A stretch of DNA of 64,000 nt from Hemibagrus wyckioides (GCF_019097595.1 NC_080714.1:9216759-9280758); one strand, 5' to 3'. Counted from the first letter of the stretch, positions 36,301 through 42,903 are shown. Notes: generated by a model not told the origin, from the letters alone. Numbers and translations: made by a program.

Positions 36301-38389
36301 GTGAATACGGATTAAGACGTTGAGAACAAAAACTGAACACAAAGCCAGCATTCAACTAAAGTGAACACTGAATCCAAACAGTAGCTTTTTTTCCTAGTAA
36401 TGTAGTACTCAAGTCTGATTTCAACTTGAACACTCTTAACTATGAACTAAATCTCGATGTGCCTATGATACAGAGACTGTGATTTGGACATTTTTGGACA
36501 TCATTTATGAATGCTAACGTAGTGATACCAGATACGGTGTACCAGAGTAAAAAAAAAAAAACTCCAAGAGGAATTACCAATACCAGATCCATGACTGACC
36601 AGTTAGCTAGCAATGTCAAAAACACTGTAGCTGATCATATCATGTGTGCATAAAGGTATATTTTGAGATTTGGTCTGGTTACCTTAAGCTAGCAGTTTTC
36701 TCAAAACCAAGCCGTCTCTTTGCTCTGGTTGCTGAAATAGTGGTAGTTTTACATAACTTGTTTTATTTTGCATTCAGAGCCTGGGTAGCCATCGTTGTTT
36801 TTCCTCTGAGCATATATTTTATTGTAAAATATCTTTAATCATACAAAAAAGCATTCCGACTCCAATATCACTGACCCAACCTTTAATTGAAGAAGCCAGA
36901 TATCATGATCACAATCCAATTGATTGAGCAGATCATTGGCTGTATAAATAGTTATATACCATTCTCCAAGCAACAGGACAACTGTATCCGCTGCTAGACT
37001 CCATGAAATACATGAAACAATTTCATGCTCCCAACTTTGTGGGAACAGTTTGGGGATGACCCCTTCCTGTTCCAACATGACTGTACACCAGTGCACAAAG
37101 CAAGGTCCATAAAGACATGGATGAGCGAGAATGGTTTGGAGGAACTTCACAGAGTCCTGACCTCAACCAGATAGAACACCTTTGGGATGAATTAGAGCGG
37201 AGACTGTGAGTCAGGCCTTCTCATCCAACATCAGTGCCTGACCTCACCAATGCGCTTCTAGACGAATGGTCAAAAATTCCCATAAACACACTCCTAAACC
37301 TTGTAGAAAGCCTGGAGGTAGGGGTTCAATTTATCTCCTCCGTGGGTTTGATCTCCTAGTCCATAGTGTGTGAACATGTGTGTGTCAATGTGCCCTTCAA
37401 TGGGTTGGCACCTTTTCTAGGTAGTCCCCTGCCTTGTGGTAGAGGGCCCCAGGCTCCCGAACACCCTCTGTATGATAAGCGGTACAGAAAATGGATGGAT
37501 GGGTGATAGAAAAATATGATTTTTGTCTCTGAACCAATTTGACTAATACTAATATGAACAAAGTTAAATGTGTAAGTTATTCAAGTCCCCCATTCAAGCC
37601 TTCAGCTGAAAAGACTCAAGTACTTGAACCGGATTTAGGAGGCGAGGTGAGGTGAAGGTGCCAGAACTTCATTTGAACTTGAGAAATGATTCTCTGCCAT
37701 ATGACATGGCATTTGAGAGGAAAGTAACCCGACTACAACACTTTTTTTATAAGGATATAAATGACTCTCAACAGCAGCAGGTTACTGAGAAGGCGCTTAT
37801 ACAGGCGCCCAGTCTGTGAGACAGGAATTTTACACAGTGCAGTTTTATGCTAAACGCCTTGTGAAAGAACATTAATTTACCACAGCAGCCACACACTTCT
37901 CTACTGGCCTTGTCTCTCATGTTTATACTTCTCTTTTATTAACGTCCATCAATAACAACGTAGAGACTAAACATTTTCCGAATAGACATAGGACAACGGT
38001 TTCTCATTAAACAAAAGTTGTTTGAGAGCTACTTAAACACACACACACACACACACACACACAGCATTGGCAAATGAATAAGCGCCTTCCCCCTGGCGAC
38101 ACCATTCACCCTTTAACAACTATACTAAACATTATCTTCACTGCAGAACTTTTGTCATTAGCCTAGCACAGCTTAGTTTAGTTTAGTTTTAGCACCGTGA
38201 ATTACACTGAAAAGTGCAGGAAGAACAAGAGCTTAGAGACGCTACAGAACAACTAGCATGTTAAAGCAGGCTGTAATGTAATGTAATAGTGTAATGTAAC
38301 GCGCGCGTGCAGGAATGTTGCTAAATTGCGCAAACTAATAATAATTGTTATAAAATTAAATACTCACCGGTTGCTGGGATTCCCTGCAT
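1..38389 (-). CDS. fgd3: fgd3, FYVE/RhoGEF/PH domain-containing protein 3, 5' part of gene (spliced, cut by left window edge)
   Basis: Coding exons, in transcript order: 38389-38368, 8163-7983, 6313-5701, 1718-1623, 1180-1044, 604-448, 136-1. FGD proteins are guanine-nucleotide exchange factors for Cdc42, acting at the cell cortex on actin. The window encodes about 447 residues: a proline-rich N-terminus (residues 9-68), an acidic Ser/Asp-rich linker with the phosphodegron DSGIDS (from residue 202), then the DH domain from about residue 280 to the window edge. The rest of DH, both PH domains and the FYVE finger lie off-window. FGD3 is preferred over FGD1/2/4 because of [10 protein letters not shown], the RITQEWNTNP segment, LVNTWTQRS and the [13 protein letters not shown] context, and because bicd2 is the neighbour. 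All six junctions keep phase. Inferred from sequence; no transcript evidence. Confidence 0.9.
448..604 (-). CDS. fgd3: fgd3 coding exon 6, DH domain core
   Basis: A 157-bp exon, acceptor ending TACAG at 605 and donor GTCAGG at 447. It encodes [35 protein letters not shown] and [17 protein letters not shown]. The [24 protein letters not shown] core is diagnostic for FGD-type RhoGEFs. Confidence 0.95.
1044..1180 (-). CDS. fgd3: fgd3 coding exon 5, DH domain
   Basis: A 137-bp exon, acceptor ending TATAG at 1181 and donor GTGAGG at 1043. It encodes [18 protein letters not shown] then [20 protein letters not shown] and QTRITQEW, the second part of the DH domain. The tryptophan codon is split across the junction with the next exon. 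IFSNISSIY and RITQEW are closest to FGD3 among the FGD paralogues. Confidence 0.93.
1623..1718 (-). CDS. fgd3: fgd3 coding exon 4, start of DH domain
   Basis: A 96-bp, phase 0-0 exon (32 codons) between an acceptor ending in CACAG at 1719 and donor GTAAAC at 1622. It encodes [17 protein letters not shown] then [15 protein letters not shown], the first helix (CR1) of the RhoGEF DH domain, where HTEE and YVKRL are hallmarks of the FGD family. Confidence 0.92.
3811..5445. repeat. 1.6-kb minisatellite in fgd3 intron 4 (CATGAACACACATCATG plus variable (CA)n)
   Basis: About 45-50 units of 28-45 bp. Each is a fixed core around CTCCATGAACACACATCATG followed by a (CA)n of variable length. The first 0.4 kb alternates two core variants (CTCTATGAA and CTCCATGGACATACATCATG) in a dimeric pattern. 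The right end contains a 230-bp higher-order duplication: the interruption starting CCATTCACACACTCTTGATG occurs at 5111 and again at 5341. Reading frames on both strands are repeat artefacts. Confidence 0.97.
5701..6313 (-). CDS. fgd3: fgd3 coding exon 3, acidic linker with beta-TrCP degron
   Basis: This 613-bp exon has its acceptor at 6315-6314 and donor GTAAGA at 5700. It encodes residues 68-272, an acidic Ser/Thr/Asp-rich low-complexity linker containing [13 protein letters not shown] at 5920-5882. An internal ATG at 6261-6259 (MEAPEITE) has an excellent Kozak context (A at -3, G at +4). It would be the start of any transcript whose first exon is noncoding, giving a protein 85 residues shorter and closer in N-terminal length to mammalian FGD3. 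Confidence 0.9.
5896..5913 (-). other. fgd3: DSGIDS phosphodegron codons in fgd3
   Basis: The six codons spell Asp-Ser-Gly-Ile-Asp-Ser, matching the DSGxxS consensus bound by beta-TrCP (FWD1) after phosphorylation. FGD1 and FGD3 are reported to be destroyed through SCF-beta-TrCP after GSK-3beta phosphorylation of this motif. Its perfect retention here suggests regulated turnover in fish as well (inference). Confidence 0.8.
6411..7240. repeat. 18-bp minisatellite in fgd3 intron 2
   Basis: About 46 copies of an 18-bp unit, typically CTGCTCAAGACCCATAAC, with variants CTGATCAAGACCCATATC and CTTCTCGAAACCTGTAAC. The CCCCCAACCTTCTC variant recurs at spacings that are multiples of 18 bp (72, 90, 108), showing higher-order amplification. 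It fills half of the 1.67-kb intron and stops about 100 bp from the acceptor of exon 3. In the fgd3 sense it reads as an open hexapeptide repeat (GLEQVT/M). Confidence 0.97.
7983..8163 (-). CDS. fgd3: fgd3 coding exon 2, proline-rich region
   Basis: The exon is 181 bp with a pyrimidine-rich acceptor ending at 8164 and donor GTAAGG at 7982. It encodes a proline/glutamine-rich stretch (VPPKPRHIQ..., [21 protein letters not shown]) followed by [12 protein letters not shown]. Several PxxP motifs could bind SH3 domains; FGD1 is known to bind the SH3 domain of cortactin, so a similar role is plausible. The exon ends in phase 2 and joins exon 3 to give Arg. Its 181-bp length with no stop in the joined frame, and matching phases on both sides, support it as real. 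Confidence 0.8.
8164..10349. other. fgd3 intron 1, distal 2.2 kb: no feature recognised
   Basis: AT-rich intronic sequence with homopolymer runs and one (CA)n at 10.02 kb. No exon, transposon terminus or RNA gene could be identified. The same holds for most intronic sequence at 137-447, 605-1043, 1719-3810 and 5446-5700. Confidence 0.5.
10350..10815. mobile_element. nonautonomous DNA transposon, TIR GTTGCGTCCCAAA
   Basis: The ends are inverted repeats: GTTGCGTCCCAAAC at 10350-10363 and GATTTGGGACGCAGC at 10801-10815. The 466-bp interior has no coding capacity. Its core (CTGGTAGCCCCGCCCCC, CTTCCACTACGTAAACAAAG) is also found, inverted, in the element at 25151-25532, so both belong to one family. 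The superfamily is uncertain. Confidence 0.7.
10816..12883. other. fgd3 intron 1 segment without recognised features
   Basis: A block at 11.04-11.31 kb is open in several frames on both strands and has a more balanced base composition, but no frame gives a recognisable protein and no convincing splice pair frames it. The rest is unremarkable intron with a short (CA)n at about 11.64 kb. Confidence 0.4.
12884..13094. repeat. compound (GT)n / (GA)n microsatellite
   Basis: About 50 bp of (GT)n followed, after a 25-bp spacer, by about 130 bp of GA-rich repeats with CAGA interruptions. Confidence 0.95.
13095..14559. other. fgd3 intron 1 segment, nothing recognised
   Basis: Unique-looking sequence. 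A short perfect hairpin (CTGCACCCTATAGCGGTGCAG) lies near 13.5 kb but is too small to call an RNA gene. Confidence 0.4.
14560..15260 (-). mobile_element. degenerate Tc1-like transposase fossil
   Basis: In minus-strand pieces: an N-terminal helix-turn-helix remnant (NTYQKWSKE, about 15.17 kb) and a catalytic-region remnant ([40 protein letters not shown]; 14.75-14.90 kb). Stops and frameshifts separate them. CTAATAAAGCGGCC at about 14.69 kb resembles the end of another fish Tc1-type element. Confidence 0.7.
15765..16192. repeat. tetranucleotide-based array (CAGA/CAGG/AATA/CAGA)
   Basis: 430 bp of 4-bp units (CAGA, CAGG, AATA, AGCA) with a looser periodicity around ACAAATAAGCAGATAG blocks. Because 4 and 3 are coprime and no unit combination makes a stop on the minus strand, all three minus frames stay open (Cys/Leu/Ser-rich), which is an artefact. 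Confidence 0.95.
16608..16661. repeat. (GT)n microsatellite
   Basis: 54 bp of uninterrupted GT dinucleotides. Confidence 0.98.
18008..18203. repeat. (CT)n-rich microsatellite
   Basis: About 195 bp of CT dinucleotides with CTGT, CTCC and CAGTCG interruptions occurring in a loosely repeated 55-60 bp pattern (GCTCTCTCTCCCTC). Confidence 0.96.
20011..20300 (-). other. fgd3: candidate alternative 5' noncoding exon of fgd3 (right limit approximate)
   Basis: A strong donor (ACCG then GTAAGT at 20010) ends a stretch whose frame, if spliced to the exon at 8163, contains no ATG and meets a TAA upstream at 20098-20096. It would therefore be untranslated, apart from a five-codon upstream ORF (ATG GGA AAC AGA CAT then TAA) just before the donor. 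Translation would start at the internal ATG at 6261. A minus-strand CCAAT at about 20290 and a CRE/CCAAT cluster near 20.8 kb lie upstream. The 5' limit is a guess. Confidence 0.4.
20789..20857. promoter_or_regulatory. CRE palindrome plus CCAAT box, candidate promoter element
   Basis: A perfect CRE palindrome TGACGTCA at 20789-20796 is followed by a CCAAT box (GGCCAATCAG) at 20851-20860, with an X-box-like GCCATGGAAAC between them. The surrounding 20.75-20.97 kb is GC-rich and free of transposons. It could serve the alternative fgd3 exon on the minus strand or an unseen plus-strand transcript; direction cannot be settled by sequence alone. Confidence 0.45.
20970..24031. other. fgd3 intron 1 segment, mostly unique, CpG-rich patch at 22.2 kb
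   Basis: 21.44-21.50 kb resembles a short fragment of a common fish repeat (GCTTTTATCCAAAC). 22.19-22.41 kb is CpG-rich and open in several frames but no product is recognised. Otherwise AT-rich with no identifiable features. Confidence 0.4.
24032..24567 (+). mobile_element. deleted Tc1-like transposon, copy 1
   Basis: Termini TACTATATTGCCAAAAG and, inverted, CTATTGGCAATATAGTGTA. The N-terminal half of the transposase is missing: the left TIR runs straight into the part encoding [33 protein letters not shown] and (with a stop) the [15 protein letters not shown] catalytic region, then [20 protein letters not shown]. Defective fossil. Confidence 0.88.
25151..25532. mobile_element. second member of the 10.35-kb DNA transposon family, opposite orientation
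   Basis: The termini are imperfect inverted repeats of about 40 bp (GTCCTAAATGGCATACTTG at the left, AGTATGTCATTTGGGGCAT at the right). The interior carries the reverse complement of the 10.35-kb element core (TAGTGGAAGAAGGGCAGGGC). No coding capacity. Confidence 0.6.
26528..26755 (-). mobile_element. tRNA-Glu-derived SINE
   Basis: Read on the minus strand the head is TTGGTGGTCCAGCGGCAGG, then ATCCAGCTCTCTCATTGCC and ATGGCCCGGGTTTGATT, closely following a tRNA-Glu gene with A and B boxes. The body (TTGCGTCAGGAAGGGTATCC) and GGCGACCCCAAACCAGGAGC end are those of a widespread fish SINE. Confidence 0.8.
27237..27714. mobile_element. miniature inverted-repeat element, TIR TGCCTTTCACGTGCTA
   Basis: Left end TGCCTTTCACGTGCTA (27237-27252) and right end TAGCACGTGAAGGCA (27700-27714) are inverted repeats differing by one base. 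Each contains a CACGTG E-box. Internal sub-repeats around GTCGTAATTACGACTT add a second palindrome. There is no coding capacity; the family is not identified. Confidence 0.6.
28343..28864 (+). mobile_element. Tc1-like element encoding broken N-terminal transposase
   Basis: Left end TACACCAATCAGGCATAAC, right end GATGCCTGGTCAGTGTA (inverted). The ATG at 28493 starts [20 protein letters not shown], the DNA-binding domain, with a TAG after 43 codons. The catalytic domain is deleted. The element and 237 bp of left flank are duplicated, inverted, at 39719-40318. Confidence 0.88.
28865..29030 (-). mobile_element. degraded SINE fragment, minus strand
   Basis: Contains the reverse complement of the SINE body (CACAGGGAGAACATGCAAG) and of the tRNA-like head region (GAATCAAACCTTCAACC), adjoining the right end of the Tc1-like element at 28864. 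Confidence 0.55.
29358..29603. repeat. (GAGAA)n pentanucleotide array
   Basis: About 48 perfect copies of the purine-only pentamer GAGAA with a single missing base near 29459 that shifts the register. Potential triplex (H-DNA) forming mirror repeat. Confidence 0.98.
30145..31617. repeat. 27-bp minisatellite (about 50 copies) preceded by (GTGA)n
   Basis: A short (GTGA)n tract (30147-30215) leads into about 1.37 kb of a 27-bp unit, CTGATCATCATTCAGTCAGC plus AGTCAGT. Two main variants (TCAGTCAGCAG and TCAGGCTGCAG) and a TCAGTCAGTCAG variant are arranged in runs, indicating amplification in blocks. Every unit holds a TGATCA palindrome; the GGCTGCAG variant adds CTGCAG. Confidence 0.97.
31878..32155. 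repeat. CT-rich low-complexity tract
   Basis: About 280 bp of polypyrimidine with CTTT, CTGT and TTGC interruptions. Confidence 0.93.
32561..33076 (+). mobile_element. deleted Tc1-like transposon, copy 2
   Basis: TACACTATATTGCCAAAAG to TTGGCAATACAGTGTA. It shares the left junction of the copy at 24 kb, so both are members of one internally deleted subfamily. It reads [20 protein letters not shown] through [20 protein letters not shown] and has lost a further 32-bp piece after VEEL. Not functional. Confidence 0.9.
33241..33298. repeat. (AC)n microsatellite
   Basis: ACAC repeats with a GCGCGC interruption. Confidence 0.95.
35128..35365 (+). other. possible small plus-strand transcription unit with TATA box (hypothetical)
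   Basis: TATAAAGG at 35128-35135 is followed 97 bp later by ATG (35225), which opens a 46-codon frame: [46 protein letters not shown], stop at 35363-35365. The acidic, amphipathic composition is unlike the surrounding AT-rich intron. A GTAAGG follows codon 26 (ELQE) and could be a donor, so this may be a first exon. CCAAT and TTACGTCA motifs lie between the TATA box and the ATG. I do not recognise the product; it may be chance. Confidence 0.2.
37019..37316 (+). mobile_element. Tc1-like transposon fragment, copy 3
   Basis: Same family as the 24-kb and 32.6-kb copies, from the [19 protein letters not shown] region to the LVESL region, lacking both termini. A SINE tail fragment abuts at the right. 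Confidence 0.85.
37317..37500 (+). mobile_element. SINE 3' fragment
   Basis: Degraded tail region of the same SINE class (TGGGTTGGCACC, CCCCAGGCTCCCGAACACC, GATAAGCGGTACAGAAAATG), directly abutting the Tc1 fragment at 37019-37316. Confidence 0.65.
38368..38389 (-). CDS. fgd3: fgd3 coding exon 1 (start codon, 7 codons plus 1 base)
   Basis: ATG at 38389-38387 opens M-Q-G-I-P-A-T and the exon ends with one base of the next codon, followed by a strong donor GTGAGT at 38367. That phase is exactly what the acceptor at 8164 needs (exon 2 begins with two bases, completing a Val codon). The start has A at -3. An in-frame ATG nine codons upstream (M-I-E-E-S-L-H-G-K) has a weaker context, and a TAG lies in frame further upstream. 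The assignment rests on donor strength and phase, since seven residues cannot prove homology. Confidence 0.6.
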
Positions 38390-38427
38390 TTTTCCGTGCA
38401 AACTCTCTTCTATCATGAAGCCGTGTG

Positions 38428-38434
38428 TTTTATA
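38428..38434 (-). promoter_or_regulatory. fgd3: TATA-like box upstream of fgd3 start codon
   Basis: TATAAAA on the minus strand lies 39 bp upstream of the proposed ATG, so initiation would leave a 5' leader of only some 10-15 bases. It may be a chance match inside a longer 5' UTR that extends towards 38.7 kb. Confidence 0.3.
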
Positions 38435-38771
38435 GTTGTTTCCCCCTCTCTAATTCAGCCTCGGTCGAATTAACGTCAAACTTTCCGGTTTACTTTGTGC
38501 ATTTGTTACACACGCTTCATCGCTCGATGTGGAGAAGAGACACCGATCATGTTGTGGAGGAGAGAAGAAGGAAAAAAAAAAAACCCAAAACAATCTGGGT
38601 CACTAAAATCTGTTTCCAGAGTCAAGCCTCTCTCTCGCTTTTTTTCCCTCCCTCTTTCTTTAATCTGCGCATCGATCCATTCAATCCTTCCCTCAGCTCC
38701 GTCCGGTTTCCTGTAGAGGGACTGCTGTCTCTTTCTTTTCTCTCACTCTGTTCCTCTCTAGCTTTGTGTTC

Positions 38772-38772
<1 letters not shown>

Positions 38773-38820
<48 letters not shown>

Positions 38821-38961
38821 TGTGAGAGAGAGAAAGAGAGAGAGAGAGAGTGTGTGAGAGAGAGAAAGAGAGAGAGTGTGTGTGTGTGTGTGTGAGAGAG
38901 AGAAAGAGAGAGAGTGGGTGAGTGGGGAGAGAGATAGAAAGAGAGAGAGAGAGAGAGAGAC
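38773..38961. repeat. (GT)n/(GA)n tract upstream of fgd3 exon 1
   Basis: About 190 bp of GA repeats with GTGT and AAAG interruptions, lying 400-600 bp upstream of the fgd3 start codon (CT-rich on the gene sense strand). Confidence 0.95.
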
Positions 38962-39055
38962 TGTGCATGCCTTTTTAAGCAGTTTTGCGCAATCACTGCT
39001 TTGCTGATTGATAGGCATAAGGTATGTGTGAGGTTACAAAAATAAATATTGTTGC

Positions 39056-39155
39056 ATGAGTTCATTCATTTATTCATTCATCTCCAGTAACTGTTTTATA
39101 CAGGTCAGGGCTGCAGGGCATGGGGAACCTAACAACGGGAACCATGAACACGCAC

Positions 39156-39216
<61 letters not shown>

Positions 39217-39260
39217 TATAACTAGGGACAATTTAGGCATGTATCAGAATCAAAAGCCCT
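39056..39260 (-). mobile_element. SINE fragment interrupted by (CT)n
   Basis: CATTCATTTATTCATTCATC then CAGTAACTGTTTTATACAGG and, after a (CT)n expansion, ACTAGGGACAATTTAGGCATG: the reverse-oriented tail of the common fish SINE with a microsatellite grown inside. Confidence 0.55.
39157..39213. repeat. (CT)n microsatellite
   Basis: Uninterrupted CT dinucleotides inside a SINE fragment. Confidence 0.97.
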
Positions 39261-39718
39261 AGGTCTGATCCATCTCCTCCAATAAACCTAATCCTGACCC
39301 CAATACCTAATCTTATCCAACAAAATATCACACTCAGTTTTCTTCACTCCTTGGAATTTTAGCTTAAACTGAGCTCACTACTTTGAGGAGGTGAAAGGAA
39401 ACTGGAGAACCCAAAGGAAACCCACATGCACATGTGGAGAAGATGCTGACCTGAAAGCTACTGACCAGATACTACAGATCAGTATTTACACACAGACTGG
39501 CCTTTAAAGCTGCTGGTGAGTGAGCTCATATTTTCTGATCTGATGCGCAACACAAATCCAGCACTTGAACACACGGCACAAGATAACTTATAGGGTCACC
39601 ATTTCTGCCCCAAGAGGTAGACCAGGCATGGAATTACCAGGGACTCTACGCATTAAGGTGCTTCTGACTAGGAGCCCCAGATAATAGTATCATACTGGGA
39701 ATGGGAAAAGTGGGATTG

Positions 39719-40079
39719 AAGCCTTCACTCCCCACATGCATCATTGAGCCTTGGCCGCCCATGACCCTGTCGCCGGTTCACCACTGTTCCTTCCTTGGAC
39801 CACTTTTGATAGATACTGACCGCTGCAGACTGGGAACACCCCACAAGAGCTGCAGTTTTGGAGATGCTCTGATCCAGTCATCTAGCAATTTGGTCCTTGT
39901 CAAACTCGCTCAAATCCTTACGCTTGTCCATTTTTCCTGCTTCTAACACATCAACTTTGAGGACAAAATGTTCACTTGCTGCCTAATATATCCCACCCAC
40001 TAACAGGTGACATGATGAGGAGATCATCAGTGTTACTCACTTCACCGGTCACTGCTCATAATGTTATGCCTGATTGGTG
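39719..40079 (-). mobile_element. Tc1-like element fragment within inverted duplicate
   Basis: A minus-strand copy from TACACCAATCAGGCATAAC into the DNA-binding domain. It shares unusual changes with the 28.3-kb copy: CACCAATC instead of CACTGATC at the end, the GAGCAGTGACCGG stretch, and the same small deletion in the CAAATTG codons. This shows that the two descend from one copy. Confidence 0.88.
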
Positions 40080-40318
40080 TATAATGTCCACATATTTCAG
40101 ACACTTACTGCAGAAGAGGAAAAAATATACAGTTACATGAAACCAAACTAAAGTTTAATTACAGGAAGAGTGCTACAAATTCCTGGTGACGAATTTCACG
40201 TCTAAATAATAATTTGCAGTATAATAGCTGCATTGCGAGGCTCCTTGGAGCTCTTTCTGTCTCTCTCGTGCTGGGTTTGGTTTGATGGAGGGGTTTTTTG
40301 GCATCCCCTCGTGTCTTC
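40080..40318 (-). repeat. duplicated flank, inverted copy of 28106-28342
   Basis: About 237 bp identical to the plus strand at 28106-28342 except for about one base (CCGAGC against CCCAGC). The sequence is not transposon-derived as far as can be seen. It lies between two pieces of the same Tc1-like element. Confidence 0.9.
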
Positions 40319-40431
40319 CTTCCTTGGACCACTTTTGATAGATACTGACCGCTGCAGACTGGGAACAACCCACAAGAGCTGCAGTTTTGGAGATGCTCTG
40401 ATCCAGTCATCTAGCCATCACAATTTGGCCT
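40319..40431 (-). mobile_element. second partial Tc1-like fragment abutting the duplicate
   Basis: Contains the DNA-binding-domain segment (from ATCACAATTTGGCC to TTCCTTGGACCACTTTTG on the plus strand) in the same orientation as the fragment at 39719, so part of the element is present twice around the duplicated flank. Confidence 0.85.
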
Positions 40432-40994
40432 GTTATTCAGATAGACTGACCTGTTATTCAGTGGGTATTCTTACCCACTGGGCATGCCTATTGTTCCCAG
40501 GATAGTCTCCAGATCTGCAGAAGATTAATTGATAATAATCAAGCTCTTTTAAATGAACAATTTGGATGAGTGATGATTGCCCCCCCCCCACATGTTTCTA
40601 TGTGTTCTCTATCACAGTAGGTTATCACCCCCCATGTGTAGTGTTGAACTTCCCAAGAGTAGAAACCAGATCTGTACCTCTTACAAATACTCCCAAGTAG
40701 CTGCTTACCAAATGTCAACAGAATAGATTATGAGGTCTCTGCCAAAGCTTCCCTGGGGGCAGAAGGAGGTTAAATTAGTTACGCCTCATTGCCTCTCTTC
40801 AGTCAGCTGGGTGCCCACGTGCCTTGCACATGTCATGACTCAAACCACACAATAATGGCTTGGTTAATTAACTCTCTTCTTTGGCCAGTTGCCCATTTTC
40901 AAGTTCATGTTCAACTTTTCCTAACACCATCTGGTTGGTATATGAACCAATCTCTCATAATTTTATTCAGATATTCAGAACTTAAAAAAATTAA

Positions 40995-41038
<44 letters not shown>

Positions 41039-41075
41039 AAAAAAAAGAAAGAAAATATAAATAAATAAATAAATA
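40995..41075. repeat. (GAAA)n then (AAAT)n microsatellite
   Basis: About 13 GAAA units followed by an A-rich stretch and AAAT units. Confidence 0.95.
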
Positions 41076-41443
41076 CATAAGGCAGACAGAACTTTACTCC
41101 AACTAAAAAAACTGAAATCTAGCACTTTGTTTCTTTTATAGGTTAATTCATTAAATTATTATCCATTTTTATTGAAACTGAGAAGATAATGAGTGAATGA
41201 AAGTAAATCTTACATGGTGAAAGCTACAGAAGTGATGAAACTAAAGGGAGTCACAATAACATGGTAAAAAAAAGTTTTTGTATGACATGAAATTTAATGT
41301 TAATTGTTTTAATTGCTTTTCTATTTCAATTCCAGATTCAGTTGGTCGGTTTTAATCAAACCACCATTTTACCTCTGCAGGTGGACCAGAATTATGTTGT
41401 CAATATCAAAATAGTTTTTCTTTTATTAAACTGCAAGCAAATA

Positions 41444-41970
41444 TACACTGATCATGCATAACAAAATGACCACCTTCCTAATATTGTGTGGTCCCCATTT
41501 TGCTGCCAAAATAGCCCTGACCCGTCATGCACTGTGTATTCTGACACCTTTCTATCAGAAACAGCATTAACTTAACTAAGCTCGTCTGTTGGATCGGATC
41601 ACACGGGCCAGCCTTTGCTCCCCATGTGCACCAATGAGCGTTGGCCGCCCATGACCCTGTCGCCGGTTCACCACTGTTCGTTCCTTGGACCACTTTTGAT
41701 AGATACTGACCACTGCAGACCGGGAACACCCCACAAGAGCTGCAGTTTTGGAGACGCTCTGATCCAGTCGTCTAGCCATCACAATTTGGTCCTTGTCAAA
41801 CTCGCTCAAATCTTTACACTTGTTCATTTCTCCTGCTTCTAACACATCAACTTTGAGGACAAAATGTTCACTTGCTGCCTAATATATCCCACCCACTAAC
41901 AGGTGCCATGATGAGGAGATAATCAGTGTTATTCACTTCACCTGTCATAATGTTATGCCTGATCGGTGTA
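41444..41970 (-). mobile_element. Tc1-like deletion derivative with both ends and intact DNA-binding domain ORF
   Basis: Ends TACACTGATCATGCATAAC and GCCTGATCGGTGTA are inverted repeats. The ORF at 41845-41576 (about 82 residues from [12 protein letters not shown]) is uninterrupted through [39 protein letters not shown] and [12 protein letters not shown], the paired-type DNA-binding domain with its GRP-like linker (HGRPTL). It stops where the catalytic domain was deleted. Confidence 0.9.
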
Positions 41971-42044
41971 AAATAAAGAAGCTTTTTGTCTCCAATCAGC
42001 TACACAATAGAAAACTTTCATCAGTACATTAAGATTTTGTGATT

Positions 42045-42440
42045 ATGTCAACACCATGAACTCTTCAAGTCATGTGATATAAACCACTCCTGAACAATTT
42101 TTGCAGTGTGGCAGGGCACATTATCCTGCTGAAAGAGAACACTCACATTAGGGAATACCATTGCAGTGAAGTGGTGTATATGGTCTGCAACAATGTTTAG
42201 TTAGGTGGTACGTGTTAGTTTAACATCCATATAACTGCCAGAACTCAAGGTTTTCCAGCAGAACACTGCCCAGATCATTACACCGCCTTCACAGGCTTGC
42301 CTTCTTCCCATCGTGCATCTTGGTGCCATCTTTTCCCCGGGTTACACACGCATGTACACGCACCTGGCTGACCACATGATAGAAGAAAAAAAACATGATT
42401 TCTTCCTTCTTCCATTACTCCATGGTTCTCTGAAAGGCGA
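42045..42440 (-). mobile_element. Tc1-like transposase catalytic-region fragment
   Basis: The minus strand corresponds to the middle and C-terminal transposase of the same family as 41444-41970, including the region around the second catalytic Asp, with frameshifts. No termini. Confidence 0.75.
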
Positions 42441-42903
42441 TGAATGGGAACTTTGAAGTGAGTATAATTTTGTTGGCCTGAAATTGGTCTAATTGTGCTT
42501 TTTTTTTTCAGAGGCGCTTAATCACTGCAGTTTTCAGTAAATCCGGGAAGATGCCAGTGGGCAGTGATCCGTTAACTATTTGCTGATTGTCCTTTTCCAG
42601 GCAGCTGAACAGCTGATTGTTTTTTTAAAAAGCTAGTGCCAAGGCAGCAGGTGGACGGTTGTGAGCGACGCACATACACTTTCCTTTTTGCAGTTAATGG
42701 CAGTTAAATGACACGTAATAACTATCCGCTATTCCTCTTTCCATTCCATTCCTCTTAAAATATTTCTTAGACAAAGAATCAAGACAACACAATCCCTGGT
42801 TTGAGTGATTCAAGAGACAAATACTGTAGGTTATGGAAACCATTTCTGTCTTGTGTTACTGATGTCTGAAAGGAATAATTGTCAGGACCTCTTTGTTTAG
42901 TAT

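Larger units (their letters stand above)
33080..37018. other. fgd3 intron 1 proximal part
   Basis: Mostly unique intronic sequence with (AC)n tracts at 33.26 and 33.97 kb and the possible small unit at 35.1-35.4 kb. Nothing else could be recognised. Confidence 0.4.
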
